A stretch of DNA of 64,000 nucleotides from positions 62,001 through 126,000 of the forward strand of contig NZ_JAMXMV010000009.1 of assembly GCF_024055715.1 (NCBI RefSeq), given 5' to 3'. Shown here one piece after another: positions 54,545 through 62,427 of the stretch (positions are counted from its first letter, which is position 1; the number at the start of each line of letters is the position of its first letter). The notes beneath the pieces were generated by a model. That model searched no databases, had not been told where the DNA came from, and saw only the letters and a list, made by a program, of their open reading frames with translations. Source of the stretch: Actinoallomurus soli. Lineage in GTDB: Bacteria > Actinomycetota > Actinomycetes > Streptosporangiales > Streptosporangiaceae. The position numbers and the translations under genes were made by a program.

Positions 54545-55600
54545 ATGACGTCTTTCGCGAGGAATCAGTGGTACGTCGCCGCGTACGGCCGGGAGGTCGG
54601 CCGTGACCTGCTGGCAAGGACGGTGCTCGGTGAGCCGCTCGTGCTGTACCGCACCGAGGCCGGCGAGGTCGTGGCGCTCGCCGACCGTTGCGTGCACCGG
54701 CGGTTCCCGCTGTCGGAGAGCCGGCTGGACGGCGACCGGGTCGTCTGCGGCTACCACGGCTTCACGTACGCCCCGGACGGCGGGTGCGTGTACGTCCCGG
54801 GTCAGAAGCGGATCCCGCGCACCGCCCGCGTCGCCTCCTACCCCGTCGCCGAGCAGGACTCGTTCGTGTGGGTCTGGATCGGCGACCGGGCGCTCGCCGA
54901 CGCCGCCGCGATCCCCGGCGCGCCCTGGCTGGCCGATCCGGAGTGGACGACGGTCAGCGGCATGGAGCCGCTGGACGCCCGGTACGGCCTGCTGGTCGAC
55001 AACCTCCTCGACCTGTCGCACGAGACGTACCTGCACGGCGGCCACATCGGCACGCCGGAGGTGGCCGAGACCCCGATCACCACCGAGGTCGACGAGGAGG
55101 CCGGGATCGTCCGGGTCAGCCGGCACATGAACGGCGCCGAGTGCCCGCCGTTCTACTCGAAGTCGACCGGCATCGAGGGGCGGATCGACCGGTGGCAGGA
55201 CATCGAGTACCACGCGCCATGCCTCTACCTGCTGCACAGCCGGATCGCGCCCGAGGGCGTGGCGCCCGGTCCGGACGGGGACGACGGCGGCGCCTTCCAC
55301 GTCGAGATCGTCTACGCCATCACTCCGTCCACCGAGAACACGACGTACGACTTCTGGGCCGTCGCCCGGGACTTCGCCCGCGACGACGAGAAGGTCAGCA
55401 CGTTCCTGCACGATTCCAACCGCGCGGTCATCATGCAGGACGTCGACGCGCTGAACATCCTGGAGAAGGTCATCGCGACCGAGCCCGACGGTTACCAGGA
55501 GCTGAGCATCAACATCGACACCGGCGGCCTGGCGGCCCGCCGGATCCTGGCGCGCCTCGCCGCCGGCGAGCAGGCCCCGGCCGGGACCGTCGCGCGATGA
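54545..55600 (+). CDS. Rieske oxygenase component, vanillate O-demethylase (VanA)-like
   Basis: A 351-residue oxygenase. The Rieske cluster ligands are C49-x-H51 and C68-x2-H71 (DRCVHRRFPLSESR, VVCGYHGFTY). Mononuclear iron ligands are in VDNLLDLSHETYLHGGHIG: H159 and H164, with D152/D156 bridging. PobA/VanA-type enzymes demethylate or hydroxylate aromatic compounds, drawing electrons from a reductase such as the one at 55857. GAGAGAG precedes the ATG. Confidence 0.9.
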   Translation: MTSFARNQWYVAAYGREVGRDLLARTVLGEPLVLYRTEAGEVVALADRCVHRRFPLSESRLDGDRVVCGYHGFTYAPDGGCVYVPGQKRIPRTARVASYPVAEQDSFVWVWIGDRALADAAAIPGAPWLADPEWTTVSGMEPLDARYGLLVDNLLDLSHETYLHGGHIGTPEVAETPITTEVDEEAGIVRVSRHMNGAECPPFYSKSTGIEGRIDRWQDIEYHAPCLYLLHSRIAPEGVAPGPDGDDGGAFHVEIVYAITPSTENTTYDFWAVARDFARDDEKVSTFLHDSNRAVIMQDVDALNILEKVIATEPDGYQELSINIDTGGLAARRILARLAAGEQAPAGTVAR

Positions 55601-55791
55601 CCGGGCGGGAGAGGCCGGTCTACCGGGTGCGCTGGCTGCCGGGCACCGACACGCTCCTGGGCACCTGCCACTGCGGCGCCGAGCGGACGGCCGAGGACCC
55701 GGTGCCGCTGTGGGAGTGGCTGCTCGCCCACCCCGACGGCCATCGGGCGCCCGGAGACCAGACCGCGCCGCTCGCCACGGCGGCCGTCTGA
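55597..55791 (+). CDS. Small CHC-motif protein coupled to the Rieske oxygenase
   Basis: A 64-residue protein. The core is VYRVRWLPGTDTLLGTCHCGAERTAEDPVPLWEWLLAHPDGH (split), with a Cys-His-Cys and two later His residues that could bind a metal. The ATG overlaps the oxygenase stop (ATGA), so expression is tightly coupled. No family recognised by eye. It might help iron-site maturation or electron transfer, or be a third subunit; this is speculation. Confidence 0.7.
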   Translation: MTGRERPVYRVRWLPGTDTLLGTCHCGAERTAEDPVPLWEWLLAHPDGHRAPGDQTAPLATAAV

Positions 55792-55801
55792 GCGCACATA
55801 C

Positions 55802-55829
55802 GGGGACGCCGCCGCGGGGTGGCGTCCCC
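55802..55829 (+). terminator. Intra-operon hairpin
   Basis: GGGGACGCC (55802-55810) and GGCGTCCCC (55821-55829) form a perfect 9-bp stem with a 10-base loop, 27 bases before the reductase start. Could attenuate transcription into the reductase gene. Confidence 0.45.
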
Positions 55830-55856
55830 CCTTCACCGAGAGAGGCGACACCGATT

Positions 55857-56804
55857 GTGAACGACGAGACCGAGGTCGTCGTCGCCGGACGGGACCGGGC
55901 CGCCGACGGCGTGGTCCGCCTGACCCTGCGCCGCCCCGACGGCGGGCCGCTGCCCGCCTGGGCGCCGGGCGCCCACGTCGACCTGCTGCTCGACGGCGGC
56001 GGCCTGATCCGGCAGTACTCGCTGTGCGGATCGCCGGAGGACCGGACGGCCTGGCGGATCGCCGTCCTGCGCGAGCCCGCCGGCCGGGGAGGGTCGGCGT
56101 ACGTCCACGACCAGCTCCCGGTGGGCGCGCGGCTGCGGGTGCGCGGGCCGCGCGGCAACTTCCCGTTCCGGGCCGCCGAACGCTACCTGTTCATCGCGGG
56201 CGGCATCGGCATCACGCCCCTGCTGCCGATGGTGGCGGCCGCCGATCGGGCCGGCGCCCGGTGGCGGCTGCTGTACGGCGGCCGCACCCGCGCGTCGATG
56301 GCCTTCCTCGACGAGCTCGCCGGCTACGGCGACGCGGTGAGCGTACGGCCGCAGGACGAGACGGGGCTGCTGGACCTGGACGCGTTCCTGTCCGAACCCG
56401 ACGACCGGACCCTCGTGTACTGCTGCGGCCCGGAGCCCCTCCTGGCGGCGGTCGAGGAGCGGTGCCGTACCGGGTGGGCGCCGGGCGCCCTCCAGGTCGA
56501 GCGCTTCCACCCCAGGGAGACCGGCACGACGGTCGACGCCGCGTTCGAGGTGGTGCTCGCGCGGTCCGGGCGGACGCTCACCGTGCCGGCCGGCGGCAGC
56601 GTCCTGGAGACCGTCCGGTCCGCCGGGGTCGAGGTGCTCTACTCCTGCACGGAGGGCACGTGCGGCACCTGTGAGACCGACGTCCTGGAGGGCGAGCCCG
56701 ACCACCGCGACTCGGTCCTCACCGAGGAGGAGCGGGCGGGCGGCGAGACGATGATGATCTGCGTGTCCCGGTCACGCGGCCCGCGCCTGGTCCTCGACCT
56801 GTGA
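55857..56804 (+). CDS. Phthalate-dioxygenase-reductase-type ferredoxin reductase (VanB-like)
   Basis: A 315-residue three-domain reductase: FMN-binding barrel (RQYSLCGSP), NAD domain (LFIAGGIGITPLLPMV, YCCGPEPLL) and C-terminal plant-type 2Fe-2S ferredoxin (SCTEGTCGTCETDV with a fourth Cys in MMICVSRS). It passes electrons from NAD(P)H to the Rieske oxygenase. GTG at 55857, with GAGAGG upstream. Its stop codon lies at the first unit of a 48-bp repeat array. Confidence 0.92.
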   Translation: MNDETEVVVAGRDRAADGVVRLTLRRPDGGPLPAWAPGAHVDLLLDGGGLIRQYSLCGSPEDRTAWRIAVLREPAGRGGSAYVHDQLPVGARLRVRGPRGNFPFRAAERYLFIAGGIGITPLLPMVAAADRAGARWRLLYGGRTRASMAFLDELAGYGDAVSVRPQDETGLLDLDAFLSEPDDRTLVYCCGPEPLLAAVEERCRTGWAPGALQVERFHPRETGTTVDAAFEVVLARSGRTLTVPAGGSVLETVRSAGVEVLYSCTEGTCGTCETDVLEGEPDHRDSVLTEEERAGGETMMICVSRSRGPRLVLDL

Positions 56805-56970
56805 GAATCGGCCCGCCGCGCCGGGACCGGCGGCCCGGTCCTCGGCTCGTGGGGATCAGCCCGCGCCGCCGCGGCCAGCGGCCCGGCCTTCGACTCGTGA
56901 GGATCAGCCCGCGCCGCCGCGGCCAGCGGCCCGGCCTTCGACTCGTGAGGATCAGCCTGCGGCGCGGCGC
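56801..56970. repeat. 48-bp tandem repeat, 3.5 copies, starting at the reductase stop codon
   Basis: Units at 56801-56848, 56849-56896, 56897-56944 and a partial unit from 56945. Units 2 and 3 differ by a single base (GTGGGGATC against GTGAGGATC). Unit 1 is more diverged and contains the stop TGA. The partial fourth unit overlaps the end of the convergent MFS gene. Confidence 0.9.
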
Positions 56971-58238
56971 GCCGGGACCGGCGGGTCGGCCGGGCGCCGC
57001 GCCGGGTTCCCGAGCTCTCGCCGGTCGCGCTCCCACCGCTCGCACGCCAGGCGGTCCGCGCCGGCGGACAGGAGGGCGACGGCCCCGGCTCCGGCGCACA
57101 GCAGGAGCAGCGTACGGCCGCCGAGTCCCGCCATCGCGCCGGCCGCGGCGGACCCGACCGAGGACACCGCGACCTTCAGCCCGGCGCTGGTGACGAACAC
57201 CTGCGCGCGTGCGGCGGCCGGAGCGTACGCCGTGCGGGCGGTCAGCGTCGCGGTGAAGGACAGCGCGTTGGCGACGCCGATGAGGGCGAAGCCGGCGAGT
57301 GCCAGGGGGAATCCGGGCGCCAGCGCGCCCAGGGCGGTCGTCACGGCCAGGACGGCGAACAGCCGGAGCGCGAGCCGTTCGGGCTCTCCGCGCAGCGGGA
57401 AGATCGTCACGAGCAGGGAGCCGCCGAGGTTGCCGAGCCCGTACGCGACGGTCAGGGCGGCGCCCGCGCCGGGCCGGCCGGTCAGATGCGGTCCGAGCAC
57501 GGCCGCGATGACCGGCAGCGCGCCGAGGCCGAGCGCGCCCAGCAGGGTCAGCGTGGTCACCCGCCGCAGGGGCGCCGACCTGACCAGCACGCCCATGCCC
57601 GCCAAGACGCCCGGCGCACGGTCCGTGGACGCGTCGGTGGAGCGTTCCAGCGGAAGGGTCGGCGTGAGCGCGGCGGCGAGGGCGGCCGCTCCGCTCAGCC
57701 CGAGCATCGCGGTCAGGGGGCCGAACAGCCCCGCGAGTCCGGCGACCGCGGCGGGGCCGGCCGTGCCACCGATGCCGTACGTCAGGGCGTCCCAGCCCTG
57801 CGCGCGGCGCCGGGCCGCACCGTCCGCTCCGGACGTGCCCGGCAGCCGGCTGCTCAGCCCGCCGGTGAGGAGGGGGCCGCAGCAGCCGGCGACCGCCACC
57901 GCCGCGACCGCCGCCCAGACGGGGGCGTGGCCCAGCAGCAGCGACCCGGTCGCCAGCGCCGCCGCGTAGACCAGGAACGCCGTCGCGAGCACCCGGCGGG
58001 CGTCGCGGGCGCGGTCCAGCCGGCGGGCCGTCCAGGGCCCGACCAGGTGTGGCGCGCTCAGCGCGCCCGCCAGGAGGCCGCCGGTCGCGGCGGCCCCGGG
58101 GATCCGGAGCCCCGGATCCATGGCGAGAAGGACGAGCCCCACGGCCGCTCCGCCGTCCGCGCCCCGCGCGAGGACCGCCGCCGGCACGTACCGGACCAGT
58201 CCCCTGGCGACCTGACCGTCGGTGCGTCCGGCGCTCAC
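56952..58238 (-). CDS. MFS transporter
   Basis: A 428-residue major facilitator protein with about twelve helices. The sequence is Ala/Gly/Leu-rich with LVRYVPAAVLARGADGGAAVGLVLLAM (split) at the N-terminus and LGNLGGSLLVTIFPLRGEPERLALR (split) in the second half. Substrate unknown. GTG at 58238 has GAGGAG nine bases upstream. It is divergent from a CGNR-type regulator, with two 25-bp palindromes in the gap, so it is probably an inducible exporter under that regulator. Confidence 0.8.
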   Translation of the reverse strand: MSAGRTDGQVARGLVRYVPAAVLARGADGGAAVGLVLLAMDPGLRIPGAAATGGLLAGALSAPHLVGPWTARRLDRARDARRVLATAFLVYAAALATGSLLLGHAPVWAAVAAVAVAGCCGPLLTGGLSSRLPGTSGADGAARRRAQGWDALTYGIGGTAGPAAVAGLAGLFGPLTAMLGLSGAAALAAALTPTLPLERSTDASTDRAPGVLAGMGVLVRSAPLRRVTTLTLLGALGLGALPVIAAVLGPHLTGRPGAGAALTVAYGLGNLGGSLLVTIFPLRGEPERLALRLFAVLAVTTALGALAPGFPLALAGFALIGVANALSFTATLTARTAYAPAAARAQVFVTSAGLKVAVSSVGSAAAGAMAGLGGRTLLLLCAGAGAVALLSAGADRLACERWERDRRELGNPARRPADPPVPARRAAG

Positions 58239-58252
58239 GGCCTCATCTCCTC

Positions 58253-58277
58253 GCGTCACCGTACAGTGTGGTGACGC
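58253..58277. promoter_or_regulatory. Palindromic operator 1 between MFS and CGNR genes
   Basis: GCGTCACC (58253-58260), nine-base spacer GTACAGTGT, GGTGACGC (58270-58277): a perfect 8-bp inverted repeat. The spacer holds a -10-like TACAGT on the plus strand and TACGGT lies on the minus strand. Confidence 0.65.
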
Positions 58278-58294
58278 CACGGTGGCACGGACTC

Positions 58295-58319
58295 GCGTCA
58301 CCGGTCAATATGGTGACGT
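58295..58319. promoter_or_regulatory. Palindromic operator 2 overlapping the CGNR start
   Basis: GCGTCACC (58295-58302), nine-base spacer GGTCAATAT, GGTGACGT (58312-58319). Same arms and spacing as operator 1, centres 42 bases apart (four helical turns). The right arm reaches the GTG start at 58318. Confidence 0.65.
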
Positions 58320-58899
58320 GTTCGCCTTTCTCAGCGGTCGGCCCTGCCTCGACCTCACGACGACGCTCCAGGTCCGCCACCGCACGCCCGTCGAGACCCT
58401 GCGGTCCCCCCAGGACGCCCGCGACTGGATCGAACAGGCGGGGCTGGCCGAGGAGGTCGCCGTCGGCGACGACGGCCTCGTCCGGCTCCGGGAGCTGCGC
58501 GAGGTGATCCACCGGCTCGCCCGCGCGGCGCTCGGCGCGACCTGCCCCGATCCGGCCGACGTACGGCGGCTCAACGACGCCGCGGCACACCCGCCGACGG
58601 TGCCTCGCCTGACCGGCGGCGCCGCACGGCACCGGGGCGACCTCGACCAGGTCCTCTCCACGATCGCCCGGGACGCGATCGACCTGCTGGCCGGACCGTA
58701 CGCCGGCCGTATCCGCGAGTGCGCGCACGCGGACTGCAGCCGGCTCTTCCTGGACGCCTCCCATGCCGGGCGCCGCCGCTGGTGCGGGATGGCGGCGTGC
58801 GGCAACAAGTCCAAGTCGGCCGCCTACCGCCGGCGGACACGCGGCGGCGCGGATCACCAGGCGACGCGGCCGTCCGATGAACATTCGGCACACTCTTGA
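58318..58899 (+). CDS. CGNR zinc-finger (ABATE-domain) transcriptional regulator
   Basis: A 193-residue protein. The N-terminal ABATE domain (FLSGRPCLDLTTTLQVRHR ... VRLRELREVIHRLARAAL) is followed by the C-terminal zinc finger CAHADCSRLFLD ... RRRWCGMAACGNKSKSAAYRRR (split), with CGNK in place of CGNR. GTG at 58318 puts the family N-terminus first; an AT-rich -10-like element (CAATAT or TATGGT) lies 6-9 bases before, so the mRNA may be leaderless. The adjacent palindromes suggest autoregulation and control of the MFS gene. Confidence 0.85.
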   Translation: MFAFLSGRPCLDLTTTLQVRHRTPVETLRSPQDARDWIEQAGLAEEVAVGDDGLVRLRELREVIHRLARAALGATCPDPADVRRLNDAAAHPPTVPRLTGGAARHRGDLDQVLSTIARDAIDLLAGPYAGRIRECAHADCSRLFLDASHAGRRRWCGMAACGNKSKSAAYRRRTRGGADHQATRPSDEHSAHS

Positions 58900-58938
58900 C
58901 GACGGAAAAAATACGGCCCTACATTCGAGCCGTTCGCT

Positions 58939-58958
58939 CATGTGTCCCACGACACATG
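58939..58958. promoter_or_regulatory. Palindrome in the leader of the secreted hydrolase
   Basis: CATGTGTC-CCAC-GACACATG, a perfect 8-bp inverted repeat 24 bases before the GTG start. Possible operator or leader hairpin. Confidence 0.45.
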
Positions 58959-58981
58959 CCCCCCGAGAACGGAGCGCTTCC

Positions 58982-60346
58982 GTGCCTCGACGCCTCCTAC
59001 GCATCCCCACGGCCGTCGCCGCCGCCGCAGCCCTCGGCGCGACCGCCCTGACCGGGACCGCCTCCGCCGCGGCGGCCCCCGCCCCCTCCCACCTGACCGG
59101 CACCCTCGCCGACGGCGCCACCTGGATCGCCGACGTGCCGGCCGGCTGGAACGGGACGCTCCTGCTGTTCAGCCATGGTTACGGGCCGACCGTGGCGCAG
59201 GACGCCCCGTCCGACGAGGCCCGCACCGCCCTGCTCGGCGAGGGCTACGCGCTCGCCGGCTCCTCGTACGATCCGCACGGCTCCTGGTGGGCGCTGAACA
59301 GCGCCGAACGCGACCAGTTCGCCACCCTGGACGCCTTCACCCGCACGGTCGCCCGCCCGTCCCGGACCCTGTCCGTCGGAGAGTCGATGGGCGGGCTGGT
59401 CAACGCCCAGATCGCCCGCGACGGGAGAGGCCGCGTGGCCGGCGCCCTCGGGCTCTGCGGGCTGGTGGCCGGCGGGGTCGACCTCGACGACTACCAGTTG
59501 GACGCCGAGTACACGATCGCCTCCCTCCTGCTGCCCGGCCAGGACGTGAGGCTCACCGGCTTCGGCAGCGCGGACGAGGCCGCCGCGACGGCGCAGCGGC
59601 TGACCGGCGCGGTCACCGCCGCCCAGGCCACCCCTCAGGGACGGGCCCGGATCGCGCTCGCCTCCGCGTACCTCAACCAGAGCGACTGGGCGCCCGGCCA
59701 GAACCCGCCCGCCGCCGGCGACGCCGACGGGCAGGAGGCCCAGCAGTACGCCTGGCTCGGCCAGGGGGTGCTCGCGTTCATCGAGAACGGCCGCTGGTCC
59801 GTCGAGCAGTCGGCCGGCGGCAACACCTCGGGGAACGCCGGCCTCGACTACGCGGCGCTGCTGCGCGCGTCCGAGCACGCCCCCGAGGTCCGCGCCCTGT
59901 ACCGCGAGGCCGGCCTGGACCTGCGCACCGACCTCAGCACGCTGACCAGAGGGGCGCACCTGACGGCCGACCCGAAGGCGCGCCGCGCGCTGCGGGAGAC
60001 CTCCACGGCGGGGCAGCGCCTGGCGGTGCCGCTGCTCGACCTGCACACCACGTCCGACCAGCTCGTCCCCGTCGAGCAGGAGTCCGCGTTCGCCGCGCGG
60101 GTCCGGGCGGCCGGTGACCGCACGCTGCTCCGGCAGGCGTACGTCGCCCGTCAGGGTCACTGCGCGTTCACCACCGCCGAGATGGTCGCGGGCGTGCGCG
60201 CGATCGACCATCGCGTCGCGACCGGTCGCTGGGACCGGGTCGCCGAACCCGCGTCCCTGCAGCGGGCCGCACAGTCCCTGAACCTCGGCGGCGCCGCCTT
60301 CGTCACCTACCGGCCCGGCCGGCTCGTCGGCGTCCGCGCCTCCTGA
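58982..60346 (+). CDS. Secreted alpha/beta hydrolase (esterase/peptidase-like)
   Basis: A 454-residue exported protein. The Sec signal is MPRRLLRIPTAVAAAAALGATALTGTASAAA (split), with cleavage near ASA. The hydrolase domain has LLLFSHGYGPTVAQD (oxyanion region), nucleophile elbow SVGESMGGLVNAQ, a probable acid in LDLHTTSDQLVPVEQE and His in RQGHCAFTTAEM. Substrate unknown. GTG at 58982 with CGGAGCG upstream places the signal peptide first; the frame is open far upstream but has no better start. Confidence 0.85.
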   Translation: MPRRLLRIPTAVAAAAALGATALTGTASAAAAPAPSHLTGTLADGATWIADVPAGWNGTLLLFSHGYGPTVAQDAPSDEARTALLGEGYALAGSSYDPHGSWWALNSAERDQFATLDAFTRTVARPSRTLSVGESMGGLVNAQIARDGRGRVAGALGLCGLVAGGVDLDDYQLDAEYTIASLLLPGQDVRLTGFGSADEAAATAQRLTGAVTAAQATPQGRARIALASAYLNQSDWAPGQNPPAAGDADGQEAQQYAWLGQGVLAFIENGRWSVEQSAGGNTSGNAGLDYAALLRASEHAPEVRALYREAGLDLRTDLSTLTRGAHLTADPKARRALRETSTAGQRLAVPLLDLHTTSDQLVPVEQESAFAARVRAAGDRTLLRQAYVARQGHCAFTTAEMVAGVRAIDHRVATGRWDRVAEPASLQRAAQSLNLGGAAFVTYRPGRLVGVRAS

Positions 60347-60460
60347 CCCGCGCCGTCCCCTTCCTCCCCCGTCCGCGCTCCTCCCGTCGCCCTCCCATCC
60401 GCTCGTCCGCGCGCCTCCGGCCCGCGCCGTTTCCAACCCCTCCGACCTCCGGGAACACCC

Positions 60461-62044
60461 ATGTCGCATCGCGAACCCACGGACCCCGGGCCGGCCAGGC
60501 TTCCGCTCGGCACGCTCATCGCCGGCTGCCTCGCCGTCTGTCTCGCCCAGATCGCCCTCGCCATCCCCGCCACCCTGAACGGCCTGTTCCAGGAGGACCT
60601 GCACCCGATCGGCTCGCAGCTCACCTGGATCTCCGACGCCTTCCTGCTGCCGGTCACCGTGCTGGAGCTGACCTTCGGCGTTCTCGGCGACCTCTTCGGC
60701 CGCAAGCAGTTGCTGGTCGGGGGCTCGCTCCTGATCGTCGTCGGTGAGATCGTCGCCGCCGCGAGCGACGGCGTCCACCTGCTGTGGGCCGGGCAGGCCA
60801 TCGCCGGGCTCGGCGCGGCCGCGCTCTTCCCGACCTCCCTCGCCATGGTGGCCGCCGGGACCCGCACCCATCAGGCGCGGTCCCGGGCCATCGCCATCTG
60901 GGCGGCGTCGCTGTCCACCGGCGGCTTCATCGCCCCGGTGCTCGGCGGCATCACCGGCAACTACGGGTCCTGGCGGTGGGCCTTCGTCGTCGTGACGCTG
61001 ATCGCCGCCGTCAGTACCCTGGTCAGCCTGCTGCTGGCCGCGAACTCCAGCGCGCCCGAGGGCCGCTCCCTGGACCTGGGCGGCCAGGTCACGATCGGCA
61101 TCGGCCTGTTCGCGCTGCTGTACGCCGTCATCCAGGGGCCCACCGACGGCTGGGGTTCCGGCCCGGTGGTGACGGCGTTCGTGATCGCCGCGGTCTTCGT
61201 CGTGCTGTTCGTCGTCGCCGAGCGCCGGGCCCGCTCTCCCCTGCTGCGGCTCGACCTGTTCAAGAACCGGGCGTTCGCCATCGCGTCGTTCGTGGCCGTG
61301 GTCGGCATGTTCAGCTTCCTCGGCACGGCGTACGCGGCGAGCATCCGGCTGGGCCCGATCCAGCACCAGAGCCCGATGCGCTCCTCGGTGGCCTTCCTGC
61401 TGCTCAACGGCCTGGCCCTGGTGATGCTCCCCCTCACCTCCCGGCTGCTCGACCGGCTGGCCGGCCGCTGGATCCTCACGATCGGCCTGGCGCTCATGGC
61501 GGCCGGCGACTTCACCGCCGCGACCCTGCCCGTCTCCGACCGGGCGCTGACCTCGCTCATCCTGCCGCTGGGCCTGGTGGGCGTCGGCTTCGCGCTGACC
61601 GTCTCCTCCATCACCGCGACCGCCGTGAACACGGTGCCGATCCACTACGCCGGCATGGCCAGCGCCGCTACCAGCCTGCTGCGCGACTTCGGGTTCACGC
61701 TGGGCCCCGCGGTGATCGGCGCGATCGCGCTCAGCCGGGCCGCGTCACAGTTCACCGCGGACCTGGCCCATTCGACGCTGAGCCCGGCGGTCAAGGCCGC
61801 CGCCGGACACGTCGCCGCCGAGGGCGGGCCGCTCGCGGTGAACTCCGTTCCGCCCTCCTCCCCGCCCGGCGGCGCGGGGCCCCTCGCGTTCGACGCCCTC
61901 GGGCACGGCTACACGATCGGCTTCGTCGTCTGCGGGGCGGCCGCGCTCGTGTCCTGTCTGCTCGCCCTGGTCGCCCTGCGGGGCGGGGTCCGGGAGGAGG
62001 TCACCGAGCAGCCGCCGGCCCAGGAGGCCGCCGCCACCGCCTGA
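60461..62044 (+). CDS. MFS drug transporter (DHA2, 14-helix type)
   Basis: A 527-residue protein with 14 predicted helices. Motif A is FGVLGDLFGRKQLLVGGS, motif C is AAALFPTSLAMVAAGTRTHQARSRAIAIWAASLSTGGFIAPVLGG (split). It differs from the 25 kb MFS in having a long loop before the last helix (AAEGGPLAVNSVPPSSPPGGAGPLAF split). Likely a proton-driven drug exporter; substrate unknown. It follows the secreted hydrolase by 114 bases. Its stop codon is the first element of a 25-bp repeat. Confidence 0.88.
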   Translation: MSHREPTDPGPARLPLGTLIAGCLAVCLAQIALAIPATLNGLFQEDLHPIGSQLTWISDAFLLPVTVLELTFGVLGDLFGRKQLLVGGSLLIVVGEIVAAASDGVHLLWAGQAIAGLGAAALFPTSLAMVAAGTRTHQARSRAIAIWAASLSTGGFIAPVLGGITGNYGSWRWAFVVVTLIAAVSTLVSLLLAANSSAPEGRSLDLGGQVTIGIGLFALLYAVIQGPTDGWGSGPVVTAFVIAAVFVVLFVVAERRARSPLLRLDLFKNRAFAIASFVAVVGMFSFLGTAYAASIRLGPIQHQSPMRSSVAFLLLNGLALVMLPLTSRLLDRLAGRWILTIGLALMAAGDFTAATLPVSDRALTSLILPLGLVGVGFALTVSSITATAVNTVPIHYAGMASAATSLLRDFGFTLGPAVIGAIALSRAASQFTADLAHSTLSPAVKAAAGHVAAEGGPLAVNSVPPSSPPGGAGPLAFDALGHGYTIGFVVCGAAALVSCLLALVALRGGVREEVTEQPPAQEAAATA

Positions 62045-62115
62045 CCGACGAACGCCCGTCACCACCTGACCGGCGAACGCCCGTCACCGCCTGACCGGCG
62101 AACGCCCGTCATCAC
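62041..62115. repeat. Three 25-bp tandem repeats starting at the MFS stop codon
   Basis: Units at 62041-62065, 62066-62090 and 62091-62115, all CTGACCG[A/G]CGAACGCCCGTCA followed by CCAC, CCGC or TCAC. The first unit contains the stop codon TGA (62042-62044). A degenerate start of a fourth unit (CTGATCAACGG) follows. Confidence 0.9.
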
Positions 62116-62166
62116 CTGATCAACGGCTCGTCCGGCGCCGCCGGGCAGCGGAATCGCCGAGCCGAC

Positions 62167-62205
62167 GGGGCCGTCGCCCACCTGTTCCGGGTGGGCGACG
62201 GCCCC
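62167..62205. terminator. Strong hairpin terminator
   Basis: GGGGCCGTCGCCCACC (62167-62182) pairs perfectly over 16 bp with GGTGGGCGACGGCCCC (62190-62205); the loop is TGTTCCG. It follows the MFS gene and separates it from the pyrimidine operon. The remaining gap to 62427 holds the operon's promoter region but no clear -35/-10 pair that I can defend. Confidence 0.85.
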
Positions 62206-62427
62206 GCGCATGAAGGCGGCCGAAACGCGGAATTCACTCATCGAGCGCCTCGTCGTGACACTTCCGTGAACGGGCGTCGGCGCAGGTGACGAGGTGCAAC
62301 GCGGCCACCGGATCCCGTTACACCGTGGCACTGTACGACGCGCCCAACGGCTCGTAGCGTCAGCCGACATGAGGGCGGGGAGCCCACTCCCTCCCTGCCG
62401 TTCACGCTTTCCGATGGGAGAGATCCG

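Noticed and set aside
58997-61645. An 882-codon leftward open frame
   Set aside because: Antisense to the secreted hydrolase and MFS genes and dominated by G, E, R and Q.
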